In this document: positions 9,766-19,088 of the stretch, piece by piece | Layout of the letters: each line of letters begins with the position of its first letter | Position numbering within the stretch: the stretch's first letter is position 1 | Source of the DNA: Nitrospirota bacterium | Lineage (GTDB): Bacteria; Nitrospirota; Leptospirillia; Leptospirillales; Leptospirillaceae | Assembly (NCBI GenBank): GCA_021826965.1 | Contig: JAKAYA010000003.1 | Location: 1 to 64,000, forward strand | Direction of reading: 5' to 3' | Length of the DNA stretch: 64,000 nucleotides | Notes under the pieces: model-generated | Database searches by the model: none | What the model saw: only the letters and a program-made list of their open reading frames with translations | Told to the model about the DNA's origin: nothing | Position numbers and translations under genes: made by a program

Positions 9766-12700
9766 ATGCGGAATATGGACAGGGAGAATGCGGGACCACC
9801 GGATCCCGTGAACACGTTCTTTTTCCGGGCAGACTGTATGGACCCTCTCCGGAGCGCCCTTCTCCGGCATCTGCCCGGCCTCGGTTTTGCCCAATGCGCT
9901 CGTTTTTCCCCGGCAAAAGGTCTGTGGAGGGTCTTCCCTTTTCTGGGAGAGGCCGCCCCCGTGGACGGTCTCGAGCACCGACTGGCCCAAACCCTCGAAA
10001 GATGCGTCCCCCATTTCTGGGAACAAGATCCCCTGAAAGGGAAGGAAGGTTTTGACCGGTGGGCGGGGGGTCGCGGTCTTTCCACCTTTGCCCTTTTTCC
10101 TCTTCCCGTCCCTTCCCGGGACGCCGTCATCCTCCTGGGCACAGGCGATCCGGCCCTTTTTTCCGCAGTGGACGACCCTCTGTTGCCCTGGCACATTGCG
10201 GTCGCCGTCGCGACCGGATTGATGGCTCCAAGAAACGAGGAGCCCTGCGGAGATGGCCCGGACGACCGTTACCGGCGCATTTTCCTGAACGCCCCCGACG
10301 GTCTCTTTCTGGTGGATCCCCGCACCTTGACAGTTTTGGAAGGAAACCCGATCTTCGCGGACATGACCGGCGATTTTTTCCGGGAAATCCTTCCCGGATC
10401 GTCTCTCGCATCCTTATGGAACACCACGGAAGAGGAACTCCGCTCCCTGATCGATCGCCTCCGGCAATCCGGATCGTCCATCCAGAACCAGAGACGCATT
10501 CTTCGTCGAAAGGACGGAACGTTCCTCCACACCAGCGCCAATCTGACACTCATCCTCTCGCCGGAGGGGGAACAACTCCTCGTCCAGGTCCGGGACATCA
10601 CCGCCCGGGTCGAAATGGACGGGCTCAACCGGATTTTCGCCACCCTCGACCACATGCTCCTCGCGGGAGCCCCCGTCGAAGACCTTCTGGATGCCCTTCT
10701 GGAAGGACTCCAGAGTCTTTTTTCCTTTTTTTCGGTCCATTTTTGCTCCCCTCATCCCGACGGCTCTCTCGAGATCCTCCGTTCCATTTCCCGCTCCGAG
10801 CCTTTCCGGGAAGTCATCCGGCGCATGGCTCCCCAGATCCGCTGGAATGCGGAGCAGGCGAACGAGACATCGGTCGGTCTGGCCATCCAGACCCGGACCA
10901 CCCAGTTCATGACCAGCGGGGAATCCTCCTCTCCCCTTCTGCGGAAGGTCTTTTCCGATTTCGGAATCGCGTCAACTCTGTCGGTGCCCGTTCTCCGGGG
11001 AGAAGGGGAAGTTCCCTGGGGAACAATCACGATCACGCTGACCCGGGAGGAAATTCTCTCTCCCGAAAAAGTGGCCGTTCTCGAAAAAATCGGATCCCGG
11101 ATCGGACTGGCTTTCGCTCGACACGAAGAACTTTCCCGAATCCGGCTCCAGAAAACCGCCATGGAATGCATCCCTGTCCCAATGGCCATGACCAACGCCG
11201 ACGGTTCGATCGAATGGGCCAATGCGGCCTTCCGGGATCGGGTATCGGCCGACATTCTCCGGATGATCGGAAACGTTCCCGAATATCTGGTGCGGGGGGG
11301 AGAAACAGACGAGCTCGCCCGTCAGATCTGGAGCAAGCTTGAAAGCGGGTCGTCCTATTCGGGGGAAATCCGCCACGCCGGAAAAAACGGAACCCTGTCG
11401 GTCTCCGATACCCTGATCACGGCGATCCGGGGCGAGGACGGAGCCATCCGGCATCTGATCCTGACGGAAACCGACGTGTCGGAAAAGAAGCTTCTGGAAG
11501 AAGTCCTGAAAAAACAGGCCTGGAGCGACGCGCTGACGGGTCTTGCCAACCGGACCCATCTGGAGATCCTCATGGAGGACGCCATCCGCCGCTCCCGCCG
11601 CTCCGGCAAGTCCCTGGCCGTCTGCTTCCTCGATCTGGACGGTTTCAAACCGGTCAACGACCGCCTCGGGCATGCGTTCGGGGACCGGATCCTGGTGGAA
11701 GTCGCCCAGAGGCTCCAAAGCACGGTCCGTAGCGGAGACACCGTGGCCCGCATGGGGGGCGACGAATTCGTCCTGCTCCTCGAGAACATCGACCGGGAGT
11801 CGACCTGCGAAATCCTGGTCGCCCGTATCCTCGAGTCGATCGCCCGCCCGTTCGAAGCACCGGACGGTCTGCTGACTCTGACCGCCAGCATCGGCGTCAC
11901 GCTCTTTCCCGAAGATCTGTCGCCGTCCGACGTGCTTCTTCGCCATGCCGACCACGCACTGTATCAGGCCAAGGAAACCGGTCGAAACTGTTTCGTCCTC
12001 TTCGGGCACGACCCGTCCGGACGAACCCCGACGCCAACGGAAGATGAGAGCGAACCGGTCGTCTCCGGGGTGAAAGAACCGGGGACAATGACGCTCCGGC
12101 TGGACCCCGAGCTGGACTTGTCCTCCGCGCGGATTTCAGGACTCACCCTGCTGCCGGTCTCTTTGAACACCGGCAGCCCTCCGGACCCCGTCCCGAAAAA
12201 TACCCCCCGCTGGGCCCGGTACCGGGAAGAATACTCCCTTTTTCTGCGACAGGGCTTCCGTCTCCTTTCGGAACTGGAAAGAGCAGGATTCGACCAGATC
12301 ATGAGCGTGCCGATCGACGCCCGTCTTCTTTTCGAACCAGGTTTTCTTTCGGATATGGATCACCTGCTCCGGACCACGGGACTCGAACATCCCTCCCGGG
12401 TGGAACTCGCGATGGAAGCGACATACCACATGGACAAAGCGGGGGACCCCGCCGGAACACTCTTCCGCTACCGGGAAAGGGGGTACGGCCTTTGCCTGGG
12501 CGACTGCTCCGGACAATCCCTGCATCCGATGGAACAAATCCGGTCCTGGCCGTTGACCCGGATCCGACTCCATGCGTCCCTCACCCGCCAGATTTCCGAG
12601 AACGACAAGTCGCTGGTCCTTTTCGACAATCTGGTCCACCTCGCCCGGGTCTACGGACAGGAGGCGATCGCGGCGGGCGTCGAAGACCGGGACACCTTCC

Positions 12701-13191
12701 AGCTCGTGGTCCGGTCAGGGACCCGTTTCCTTCAGGGCTCCGTCCTGTCGGTGCCCCTGGCACCGGAAAACGTACAGGACTTCCTGCGCTCCTCGACAGC
12801 TTCTGTCTTCTCCGACCCGGGACTCGCCTCCCCTTCCCCGGACTTCTATCTCCTGATGGGAACGATGCAGCATCAGCGGGCAATCCGCCGCCTCCTGGAA
12901 TTTCTGGAGACAGGCCGACCCTTTCCCTACTCCCTGGAAGAAGTCGACAGCCCTCGCACCTGCCACCTGGGAAAATGGATTGAATCGCACACGTCGGACC
13001 ATCTCGCCGGAAGCAGCGTCTTCCGGGAAACGGTCCGCCTGCATGCCCGGGCTCACTCCCTCACCGGTCAAATTCTCCGGCTTCAGCAATCGGGGAAATC
13101 CCAGGAGGCCTGGGCGCTGGTCCCGGACATCCTTGCCTGCCGGGATCATATCCTCGACAACCTCCGCTCCCTCTCAAGCGAAACTCCTTGA
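9766..13191 (+). CDS. Multidomain diguanylate cyclase: PAS-GAF-PAS-GGDEF, degenerate EAL, CZB
   Basis: 1141-residue cytoplasmic signalling protein. Order: unknown N-terminus (1-165), PAS (~168-285), GAF-like (~290-450), second PAS (~460-575), GGDEF (~585-750), EAL-like (~820-1010) and a C-terminal CZB domain (~1025-1130). The cyclase site is intact (MGGDEF near 11753-11770), with an RxxD inhibitory site (RSGD) five residues before it, so c-di-GMP synthesis with product inhibition is expected. The EAL-like part lacks the EAL triad, and DDFG is replaced by GDCS, so phosphodiesterase activity is unlikely. The tail has the CZB zinc pattern C-x-L-G-x-W (CHLGKW) and HARAH. No transmembrane segment is seen, and the gene stands alone. 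Confidence 0.88.
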   Translation: MRNMDRENAGPPDPVNTFFFRADCMDPLRSALLRHLPGLGFAQCARFSPAKGLWRVFPFLGEAAPVDGLEHRLAQTLERCVPHFWEQDPLKGKEGFDRWAGGRGLSTFALFPLPVPSRDAVILLGTGDPALFSAVDDPLLPWHIAVAVATGLMAPRNEEPCGDGPDDRYRRIFLNAPDGLFLVDPRTLTVLEGNPIFADMTGDFFREILPGSSLASLWNTTEEELRSLIDRLRQSGSSIQNQRRILRRKDGTFLHTSANLTLILSPEGEQLLVQVRDITARVEMDGLNRIFATLDHMLLAGAPVEDLLDALLEGLQSLFSFFSVHFCSPHPDGSLEILRSISRSEPFREVIRRMAPQIRWNAEQANETSVGLAIQTRTTQFMTSGESSSPLLRKVFSDFGIASTLSVPVLRGEGEVPWGTITITLTREEILSPEKVAVLEKIGSRIGLAFARHEELSRIRLQKTAMECIPVPMAMTNADGSIEWANAAFRDRVSADILRMIGNVPEYLVRGGETDELARQIWSKLESGSSYSGEIRHAGKNGTLSVSDTLITAIRGEDGAIRHLILTETDVSEKKLLEEVLKKQAWSDALTGLANRTHLEILMEDAIRRSRRSGKSLAVCFLDLDGFKPVNDRLGHAFGDRILVEVAQRLQSTVRSGDTVARMGGDEFVLLLENIDRESTCEILVARILESIARPFEAPDGLLTLTASIGVTLFPEDLSPSDVLLRHADHALYQAKETGRNCFVLFGHDPSGRTPTPTEDESEPVVSGVKEPGTMTLRLDPELDLSSARISGLTLLPVSLNTGSPPDPVPKNTPRWARYREEYSLFLRQGFRLLSELERAGFDQIMSVPIDARLLFEPGFLSDMDHLLRTTGLEHPSRVELAMEATYHMDKAGDPAGTLFRYRERGYGLCLGDCSGQSLHPMEQIRSWPLTRIRLHASLTRQISENDKSLVLFDNLVHLARVYGQEAIAAGVEDRDTFQLVVRSGTRFLQGSVLSVPLAPENVQDFLRSSTASVFSDPGLASPSPDFYLLMGTMQHQRAIRRLLEFLETGRPFPYSLEEVDSPRTCHLGKWIESHTSDHLAGSSVFRETVRLHARAHSLTGQILRLQQSGKSQEAWALVPDILACRDHILDNLRSLSSETP

Positions 13192-13324
13192 AAAACTGCC
13201 GTCAGCTTCCGGACTCAAGTCCGTACGACAATCGTCCGAGAAGAGCGCAGGCCCCTTTTTATGATCCCTTTTGAACCGAACCACCTTCGGGTTCTGTGGG
13301 TGAACACTCATCAAGGAGAACATC
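13192..13324 (+). other. Spacer with small inverted repeats
   Basis: Between the GGDEF gene and the outer-membrane barrel. CGGACT/AGTCCG (13210-13223) is a near loopless palindrome, and GAACC/GGTTC (13278-13294) can form a 5-bp stem. A run CCCCTTTTTA ends near 13261. These could terminate the upstream transcript or fold in the leader of the next gene; the evidence is weak. Confidence 0.3.
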
Positions 13325-14005
13325 ATGTATCCCAAATCCTGTCACAATCGCCGATTTGGCCAGTTCAGCATCTCCATCCTTCTGGCGGCAGTCCTTTTCC
13401 TCCTCGCGCCCGCGGCGCCCCAGGCCCGAGCGGCAACCTCCGGAAGCGGAGTCTGGGACTTCCTGATTTTCGGAAATTACGACATCTCTTCGATCGACAC
13501 CGGCAACATCTCTTCTTCCCAAGTCTTGAATACGGCCCTCTCTGCCACCGGACAGGCGACATCGTTCGCCAACACCTTCCAGAACGGCTACGGGGCCGGT
13601 CTGGCGATCGTCTACTGGTTCAACGACGTTCTCGCTTTCCGCGTGGGCGCGCAGGGAAACTTCTTCCAGGGCAAGAGCAGTTCGCTCGCCTCAGGGAACT
13701 CCTTGCAGTCCGCACCTCTTTTCGGAGGATTCGAAGCCAAGCTCTACGGGGATCCGGATTATTTTCTCTATGGAGTGATCGATGCAGGCGCCGCATACGA
13801 AGAAGAGGTCTCGGGAGCCTCGCCGACCCTGTCGAACTATCTGAACCACGGCTGGTCGGCCTACGGGGACATCGGTCTGGGTCTGAATATAAACTGGCTC
13901 TTCGTCGAAGTGAAGTTCGCCTATATGCCGCAGTTCGTTCCGAATTTTGGCTCCGGACAAAACGGCTTCTACTATGTTCCGGTCACAGTAGGCTTCAACT
14001 TCTGA
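13325..14005 (+). CDS. Small outer-membrane beta-barrel protein
   Basis: 226 residues with a classic signal peptide (basic start, core ISILLAAVLFLLAPAAP, likely cut after ARA at ~residue 36). The mature part alternates polar and aromatic/hydrophobic residues as in 8-stranded OmpA/OmpW-like barrels and ends in an aromatic residue (GFNF), the usual BAM-recognition signature. AAGGAGA precedes the ATG. A strong hairpin after the gene probably terminates it. Substrate or role is unknown; it may be a porin-like or adhesin-type protein. Confidence 0.7.
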   Translation: MYPKSCHNRRFGQFSISILLAAVLFLLAPAAPQARAATSGSGVWDFLIFGNYDISSIDTGNISSSQVLNTALSATGQATSFANTFQNGYGAGLAIVYWFNDVLAFRVGAQGNFFQGKSSSLASGNSLQSAPLFGGFEAKLYGDPDYFLYGVIDAGAAYEEEVSGASPTLSNYLNHGWSAYGDIGLGLNINWLFVEVKFAYMPQFVPNFGSGQNGFYYVPVTVGFNF

Positions 14006-14017
14006 CAACTTTCTCCC

Positions 14018-14076
14018 GACGGGGGACGGGGTCCTGAACGGCAGACCCGAAGGTGCACCGTCCCCGTCTTCCTCTT
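14018..14076. terminator. Probable (bidirectional) terminator hairpin
   Basis: GACGGGGGACGG (14018-14029) pairs with CCGTCCCCGTC (14058-14068) with one bulged G. The + strand continues TTCCTCTT. It lies between the convergent barrel gene and the phosphoesterase gene, the expected place for a shared terminator. Confidence 0.6.
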
Positions 14077-14110
14077 CGCATCCGGAGAATCGGATCCGGA
14101 CGTCCCGTGC

Positions 14111-15298
14111 TCACACCGAAGCCGCCAAAGTGACAAGCTCCACCGCCGAAGAAACCCCGAGCCGCACCGGGACACCGAAATACCCCGTTCCCACGTTGAC
14201 GAGAAGCCACTGAAGATGTCCGTCTTCCTCCCGTCGGAACATTCCCCGGTCGAAGTCGTAGAAAAGGGTCGCCAGGCTCCAGCCGCCGCCGGGAAAACCG
14301 ATCTGCCCTCCGTGGGTATGGCCGGAAAGGGTCAAGGTGGCCGGAAACCGCCGGAGACGGTCCCAGAGGACGGGGTTGTGAGCAAGAACAACCACCATGT
14401 CCCCGGGTTCCGGACGGACGTTCTGGAAGGCCTTGTCCGGATCCGGACCGCCCGTCCGGTCTTCCCGTTCCGATGCGGGATCGCTGATCCCCACGAGAAA
14501 GAGCGTCCGGTCTCCGCGGCGAAGGGGAACGCTCCGGTTTTCCAGAACCCCCCAACCGTTTTCTTCGAGGCGTTTCTGGACTGCCGGCCCGTCGATCCAG
14601 TGCTCATGATTTCCCAGAACGCAGTAAACGCCGTCCGGCGCGGACAAGCTCCCGAAAAACGACAGGAAGCGGTCGACTTCCGGAAAGCGCCGGTCGATCA
14701 TGTCCCCCGTAAAGACGAGAAGGTCATGGGGGACCGACTCGATCCGCCGCCGGAGAGACAGGAGCGTTCCGGACGATTCGAACATGCCCACATGAACGTC
14801 CGACACCTGCAGGATCCGAAACCCCGAAAGATCCCGACCGAGACCGGGAACCACGACGGTACGCCGATGAACGACGGGCCCCCGAAACCGGTTGAGGAAA
14901 ACGAGGCCGAAGAGCAGGACCGTCATCCCTCCGACAACTTCGGACTGGCGGACGGGCGAAAACATCTCCGCGGCCCATTGCCCTTTTCCGAAGAGGGTCA
15001 GGACACCTCCCGCTCCTTCCAGTGCGCCGACCGACAGAAGAAAGACGGCCGAAAGGAAAAAATGGCTGAAAAATAATGGCATGAGCCAGAGCGGACGGGG
15101 CCATTTTCGCGCGAGCGCCATCCGGAGGTAGACCGGCATCGCCAGGGTGGCAAGAAGATAGACACCGGTCACCGTCGGCAAAACCCCCGCGTGATCAAGC
15201 CACGCCGCCACCCCACCCTCCAGGAGAGCATATCCGCCGAAGACCAGCGCGATGAAGGTGCGTATGCGCATGCCTCCCCTTTTGGAACTCCGTTTCAA
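14111..15298 (-). CDS. Membrane-anchored metallophosphoesterase (YkuE/YaeI-like)
   Basis: 395 residues. The N-terminal ~150 residues hold about four hydrophobic helices. The rest is a calcineurin-like phosphoesterase with all metal motifs: SDVHVG (D-x-H), GDMID (GD), GNHEH (GNHE) and GHTHGGQ (GHTH). Relatives include UDP-diacylglucosamine hydrolase-like lipid phosphoesterases, which fits the Mla neighbours, but the substrate is not evident. A TTG at 15298 overlaps the mlaD stop (TTGA); an ATG at 15271 is an alternative, but its purine-rich site is only one base away. It is the last gene of the nfo-mla block. Confidence 0.85.
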   Translation of the reverse strand: MKRSSKRGGMRIRTFIALVFGGYALLEGGVAAWLDHAGVLPTVTGVYLLATLAMPVYLRMALARKWPRPLWLMPLFFSHFFLSAVFLLSVGALEGAGGVLTLFGKGQWAAEMFSPVRQSEVVGGMTVLLFGLVFLNRFRGPVVHRRTVVVPGLGRDLSGFRILQVSDVHVGMFESSGTLLSLRRRIESVPHDLLVFTGDMIDRRFPEVDRFLSFFGSLSAPDGVYCVLGNHEHWIDGPAVQKRLEENGWGVLENRSVPLRRGDRTLFLVGISDPASEREDRTGGPDPDKAFQNVRPEPGDMVVVLAHNPVLWDRLRRFPATLTLSGHTHGGQIGFPGGGWSLATLFYDFDRGMFRREEDGHLQWLLVNVGTGYFGVPVRLGVSSAVELVTLAASV

Positions 15299-16272
15299 AA
15301 TACGTGGACCTGGACGGAAAAATACCGGTGCGGATCTTTTTTCATATCGTCCAGGAGAGCGTTGACCCGGTCCAGTGTCGCATCCATCTTCCGGCCCATG
15401 GCGGGATCCACCAAAAGCTGACCGGCGGTCCCCTTTCCGGACTCGAGGTTCTTCAGGATACCGGACATCGCGTGGATCGATCTCCGCAGGTCGCTGGCCG
15501 TGGCGGGGTCCCGTGCCAGCATTCCCAAAGACCCCCGGGGATCGTCGAGAGCCGCCATGACGCCGTCCAGATGCTGGAGAATGTCGTTCAGCCGCCGGGT
15601 CATTTCCCGGGAGTGGATCAGGGAGGAGACGGGCCCGCTCCCGTGGTTCACTTCGCTGGCGACCGAACGGATCTCCCGCGTCGCCTGATCGAGGTTGTCG
15701 TACAGGTCCGGCCGGGTCATGAAGCGTCCCACCGTTCCCTGTCCCGCCCGGACCTGATCCATCAAATTGCGCACCGAAACCGTGAGCCCCTCGAGATTTT
15801 TGACCAGATCGGATCCCTTTCCCAGCACGGTTTCCATGGTCAACGTGGCTTTTCCGTATATGGGCAGTCCCGGATTGAGAGGCCCTTTCGTCAGATCCCC
15901 TGGAATCAGCTCGAGAAACTTGATCCCCATCAGCCCCTGCGTCCGGATCACCGCCGACGTCTCTTCCGAAAGATCCCGAAGACGGGAGGCCGCAAGGCGG
16001 ATACGGACCTGGATGACCTGCTGGTTGTGAAAGCGGACAAAATGAATGCTCTTGACGAATCCGCTGTTCATGCCCGAAATCCGGACCGGTGCCCCGACCG
16101 TAAGGCCCCGGACGTTGTCGAACAGGATCGTCAGGGGGACCTGCCGGGAAAACAGGTTCTGGACCTTCCCGTAGGTCACGATCGCCAGGGCTCCCAACAG
16201 AAAGCTGATTCCGACGATCAGTCCCACGCGGATTTCGGACAGCTTCAGGTTGCTGCTCCGTTTCATCGCCAC
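15295..16272 (-). CDS. mlaD: MlaD-like MCE-domain lipid-binding protein
   Basis: Periplasmic-facing, membrane-anchored MCE protein of the phospholipid transport ABC system (325 residues). One transmembrane helix (VGLIVGISFLLGALAIVTYG) is followed by the MCE core (VPLTILFDNVRGLTVGAPVRISGMNSGFVKSI). A long helical C-terminal part of the kind that forms a hydrophobic tunnel in larger MCE proteins follows, so it is longer than E. coli MlaD. GTG at 16272 is preferred because AGGGAGG lies seven bases upstream; ATG at 16266 is the alternative. It follows mlaF by 43 bases and overlaps the phosphoesterase start. Confidence 0.88.
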   Translation of the reverse strand: MAMKRSSNLKLSEIRVGLIVGISFLLGALAIVTYGKVQNLFSRQVPLTILFDNVRGLTVGAPVRISGMNSGFVKSIHFVRFHNQQVIQVRIRLAASRLRDLSEETSAVIRTQGLMGIKFLELIPGDLTKGPLNPGLPIYGKATLTMETVLGKGSDLVKNLEGLTVSVRNLMDQVRAGQGTVGRFMTRPDLYDNLDQATREIRSVASEVNHGSGPVSSLIHSREMTRRLNDILQHLDGVMAALDDPRGSLGMLARDPATASDLRRSIHAMSGILKNLESGKGTAGQLLVDPAMGRKMDATLDRVNALLDDMKKDPHRYFSVQVHVF

Positions 16273-16315
16273 CGGATGACCTCCCTCTTTCCCATACTTT
16301 CGCCGAATCTTGGCT

Positions 16316-17038
16316 TCATGTCGACAGGAACGTCCGGACAAACGGATCGGTCGACTGTTCGATCGTCCCGCGATCGCCTGTCAGGATGACTTTCGCGTCA
16401 TGAATGAATGCGAAGAGGTCCCCGACGCGGAAGGCATCGTGCAGGTCATGTGTTACCACAAGGCTCATGACCCGAAACTCGGACTGGACCTGCCGGACCA
16501 GATCGCAGATCGAGCGGGACGTGAAAGGATCCAGCCCTGTGGTCGGCTCGTCGTACAGCATGACCCGGGGATCCTGGGGAGCCATCGCCCGCGCGATCGC
16601 CACCCGGCGCTTCATCCCTCCGGAAAGGGCGTCAGGCCGCTGGTCGATGACCTCCTCGAGACTGACGAAGCGCAGGAGCGTACGAACCCGCTCTTCGATC
16701 TTGTCGTCCGGCCAGTCGGTGTGTTCCCAGAGCCAGAATCCGACGTTCTCTCCGACGGTGAGGGAGTCGAACAGGGCTCCTTCCTGGAACACCATCCCGA
16801 TCCGCTGGCGGTAGCGCAGAAGTTCCTCCTCTTCGAGGGTTCCCACATTTTCCCCGTCCACCAGGATCTGTCCCGAAACAGGCTGAAGAATGCCGAGAAC
16901 CCCTTTCAGAAGGGTCGATTTCCCCGATCCGCTGTCCCCCAGAATCACCATCGTCTTTCCGTCCGGCACCCGGATGTTGATGTCGCTCACCACCACCCGG
17001 TCGCCGTAGCCCAGGGAGACCGATTCGAACTGGATCAT
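16316..17038 (-). CDS. mlaF: MlaF-like ABC transporter ATP-binding protein
   Basis: Cytoplasmic ATPase energising the Mla phospholipid transporter (240 residues). It has Walker A GDSGSGKST, Q-loop VFQEGALFDSLTVGENV (the phenylalanine-rich Mla/Mkl style), signature LSGGMKRRVAIARA, Walker B VMLYDEPTTGLDP and the switch histidine in VVTHDL. The ATG at 17038 overlaps the mlaE stop (ATGA), which supports coupled translation. It works with MlaE and MlaD encoded next to it; no MlaB or MlaC gene is present here. Confidence 0.93.
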   Translation of the reverse strand: MIQFESVSLGYGDRVVVSDINIRVPDGKTMVILGDSGSGKSTLLKGVLGILQPVSGQILVDGENVGTLEEEELLRYRQRIGMVFQEGALFDSLTVGENVGFWLWEHTDWPDDKIEERVRTLLRFVSLEEVIDQRPDALSGGMKRRVAIARAMAPQDPRVMLYDEPTTGLDPFTSRSICDLVRQVQSEFRVMSLVVTHDLHDAFRVGDLFAFIHDAKVILTGDRGTIEQSTDPFVRTFLST

Positions 17039-17811
17039 CCGGTCAGCCCCCAGACGTTGATCAGCAGTTTCGACAACAGGAAATTCGCAACCAGGATCCA
17101 GATCGCAGCGGCGACGACGGCCTTGGTCGTGCTTTTTCCGACTCCGAAAGCTCCCGAGGCGCTTTTCATCCCGTAATGACATCCGATCGACGTGAGAATA
17201 AAACCGAAAAACAGAGGTTTGAGAAAGGCGTCGGTCAGGTTTTCGGCCGTCAGGGCGTCCCGTACGCCCGACCAGAAGAGAGGGGCCGGAACATGGCCGA
17301 CCGTCATGGAAATGCCGAGGCCCGCCAACAGGGCCAGAAAATCGCCGGAAACACTCAGGATTGGCATCATCACGATACCGGAGAAGATCCGGGGCGCCAC
17401 CAGCCGGTCCACCGGGTCGATTCCCATGACCCGAAGGGCGTCGATCTGCTGAGTGGAATTCATCATCCCGAGCTCCGACGAAATCCCGGCCGTGACGCGG
17501 GCAGACATGACCAGAGATGCCAGCACAGGCCCCATGTCCCGGATGATCGAAGTCGTCACCACTTTTCCCAACAAAGCCCGCGCGCCATAGGGAGCCATGA
17601 CCACTTCGAACTGGAGGGCCATGTCAAGGCCGGCGAAAATGCTGGCGAGGAAGACGATCGGGATGGATCCGACACCGATCCGGTCCATCTGGATCAGCGT
17701 GTCCCCGGTGCGGAAATGAGTCGCCATATAGCGGAAACTCTTTGCGACCATGAGCGAGAAATCTCCCATGGACTGAAGAAGATCCAGCATCTTTTTCCGG
17801 AGATACTCCAT
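17035..17811 (-). CDS. mlaE: MlaE-like ABC transporter permease
   Basis: Inner-membrane permease of the phospholipid transport system (258 residues, family length). It has the MlaE/YrbE pattern: several hydrophobic helices, MAPYGARALLGKVVTTSIIRDMGPVLASLVMSARVTAGISSELG, and the conserved IDALRVMGIDPVDRLVAPR block. The ATG at 17811 lies directly after the nfo stop (17813). Transport may run toward the outer membrane or back; this cannot be read from sequence. Confidence 0.92.
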   Translation of the reverse strand: MEYLRKKMLDLLQSMGDFSLMVAKSFRYMATHFRTGDTLIQMDRIGVGSIPIVFLASIFAGLDMALQFEVVMAPYGARALLGKVVTTSIIRDMGPVLASLVMSARVTAGISSELGMMNSTQQIDALRVMGIDPVDRLVAPRIFSGIVMMPILSVSGDFLALLAGLGISMTVGHVPAPLFWSGVRDALTAENLTDAFLKPLFFGFILTSIGCHYGMKSASGAFGVGKSTTKAVVAAAIWILVANFLLSKLLINVWGLTG

Positions 17812-17812
17812 G

Positions 17813-18769
17813 TCAGGAGACCGTCTCCAGTTCCTCGAGACAGACGCCGATCCCGGGATCGTCCGGAGTGAACGTCGCCTGTCGTGACAGCCGGTCCAGA
17901 ATGTCGAGATTGAGACGGTCCTCCCGGACATCGTCGGTCTTCGGCGTTTCAAGGACCATCGGTATCCCGTCGAAACGCGGATCTCCGAGCAGCTTCCAGA
18001 AGAACCAGAGACCGATGGTCCCCTTTCCGATGTGGGCATGCCGGTCCCGGCCGGAACCCAGGTCGAAGAGGGCGTCGTTCAGGTGCCATGCCCGGATTCC
18101 GCCAGATCCGGCGGCTGCGGACCAGTCCGAGACAACCGATTCATAGGCTTCGGGTGTCCGGATTTCGGCTCCCGAAGCGAGGAGATGGCAGGAATCGAGG
18201 CAAATGGCCACTTTGTCCGGACGGTTCACCAGATCGATCAGACGTTTCATCGTCTCCGGATCCCGACCCAGTGTCCGGCCTCCGCCAGCGGTATTTTCCA
18301 GAAGGAGACGGGTTTCTCCCGCACAGTCCATTCCGACAACCTCTGCGATCATCTCCGCCGACAGGCCGAGAGCGTCGGCGTCCGTCTGTCCCGCCGCGGA
18401 ACCGGGATGCAGGACCAGACCGTAAACGCCCAGACGGTTGGCGAGCATCCAGTCCTGTCGAAGGGCGTCGGCGGATTTCTCCCGCTTGTCCGGATCGGAA
18501 GTGGCCGTGTTGACGAGGTAGCTCGCATGCACCAGGACAGGACCCACGGAAGACTGCCGGTGTCGGGAGACGAAATCGCGGACATCCCCTTCCGAAACGG
18601 CGGGAGAAGCCCATGTCCGGGAAGAATGGGAAAAGATCTGAACGCTCCCGCATCCGAGGGCTTCTCCCCGTTCAAGCGCCAGGACAAGTCCTCCCCGGAT
18701 GGACACGTGCGTTCCGAGCCGGGACGAAGAGGAAGGCTTCCGGCCGGATGTCCCTTCAAAAATGGTCAT
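17813..18769 (-). CDS. nfo: Endonuclease IV (AP endonuclease)
   Basis: Zinc-dependent apurinic/apyrimidinic endonuclease of base-excision repair (318 residues). Family motifs appear in order: LGTHVSIRGGL at the N-terminus, LVLHPGSAAG, LLLENTAGGG, ICLDSCHLLASG, HLNDALFDLGSGRDRHAHIGKGTIG and VLETPK. ATG at 18769 gives an N-terminus of the usual size, but no good ribosome site precedes it; an in-frame upstream start cannot be excluded. It is the first gene of the nfo-mlaE-mlaF-mlaD-phosphoesterase run. Confidence 0.9.
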   Translation of the reverse strand: MTIFEGTSGRKPSSSSRLGTHVSIRGGLVLALERGEALGCGSVQIFSHSSRTWASPAVSEGDVRDFVSRHRQSSVGPVLVHASYLVNTATSDPDKREKSADALRQDWMLANRLGVYGLVLHPGSAAGQTDADALGLSAEMIAEVVGMDCAGETRLLLENTAGGGRTLGRDPETMKRLIDLVNRPDKVAICLDSCHLLASGAEIRTPEAYESVVSDWSAAAGSGGIRAWHLNDALFDLGSGRDRHAHIGKGTIGLWFFWKLLGDPRFDGIPMVLETPKTDDVREDRLNLDILDRLSRQATFTPDDPGIGVCLEELETVS

Positions 18770-19088
18770 GTCGGCCGAAGCGTGCAGATGGAGCGTGAAA
18801 ACACCGGAACCCCCGCGGAAAGAATTTTCGCACACATGGCATACCGGGATACTCCGCAGACAATGGGAACGGACGGGGACTCTCACGCGAATTCCGACAC
18901 CCTGACGAAATGTCCGAAAGCCTTGAAAATACTTGGAGAACACAATCCCCATTTATCTTGATACCCCAACTGGGTCTTCCAGTTCAACAGGACCGGCCCT
19001 CGTCCGTCCTGTTCCCGGCATTGGAATTGTACCGCAACTGTCCTATAATCCAGACGTTTCCCAACCAACAGGTCTTATCGGAGGATGT
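18770..19088. other. Divergent intergenic region nfo/galE
   Basis: 319 bases between two divergent genes. The galE promoter (19021-19049) is the only clear signal. No near-consensus promoter for nfo was found on the minus strand. Confidence 0.5.
19021..19049 (+). promoter_or_regulatory. sigma70-type promoter for galE
   Basis: -35 TTGGAA (19021-19026), 17-base spacer, perfect -10 TATAAT (19044-19049). The start of transcription would be near 19056, giving a leader of about 33 bases that ends in GGAGG before the galE ATG. Confidence 0.7.

Noticed and set aside
13210-13223. Terminator after the GGDEF gene
   Set aside because: The palindrome has no room for a loop and no T run directly follows it.
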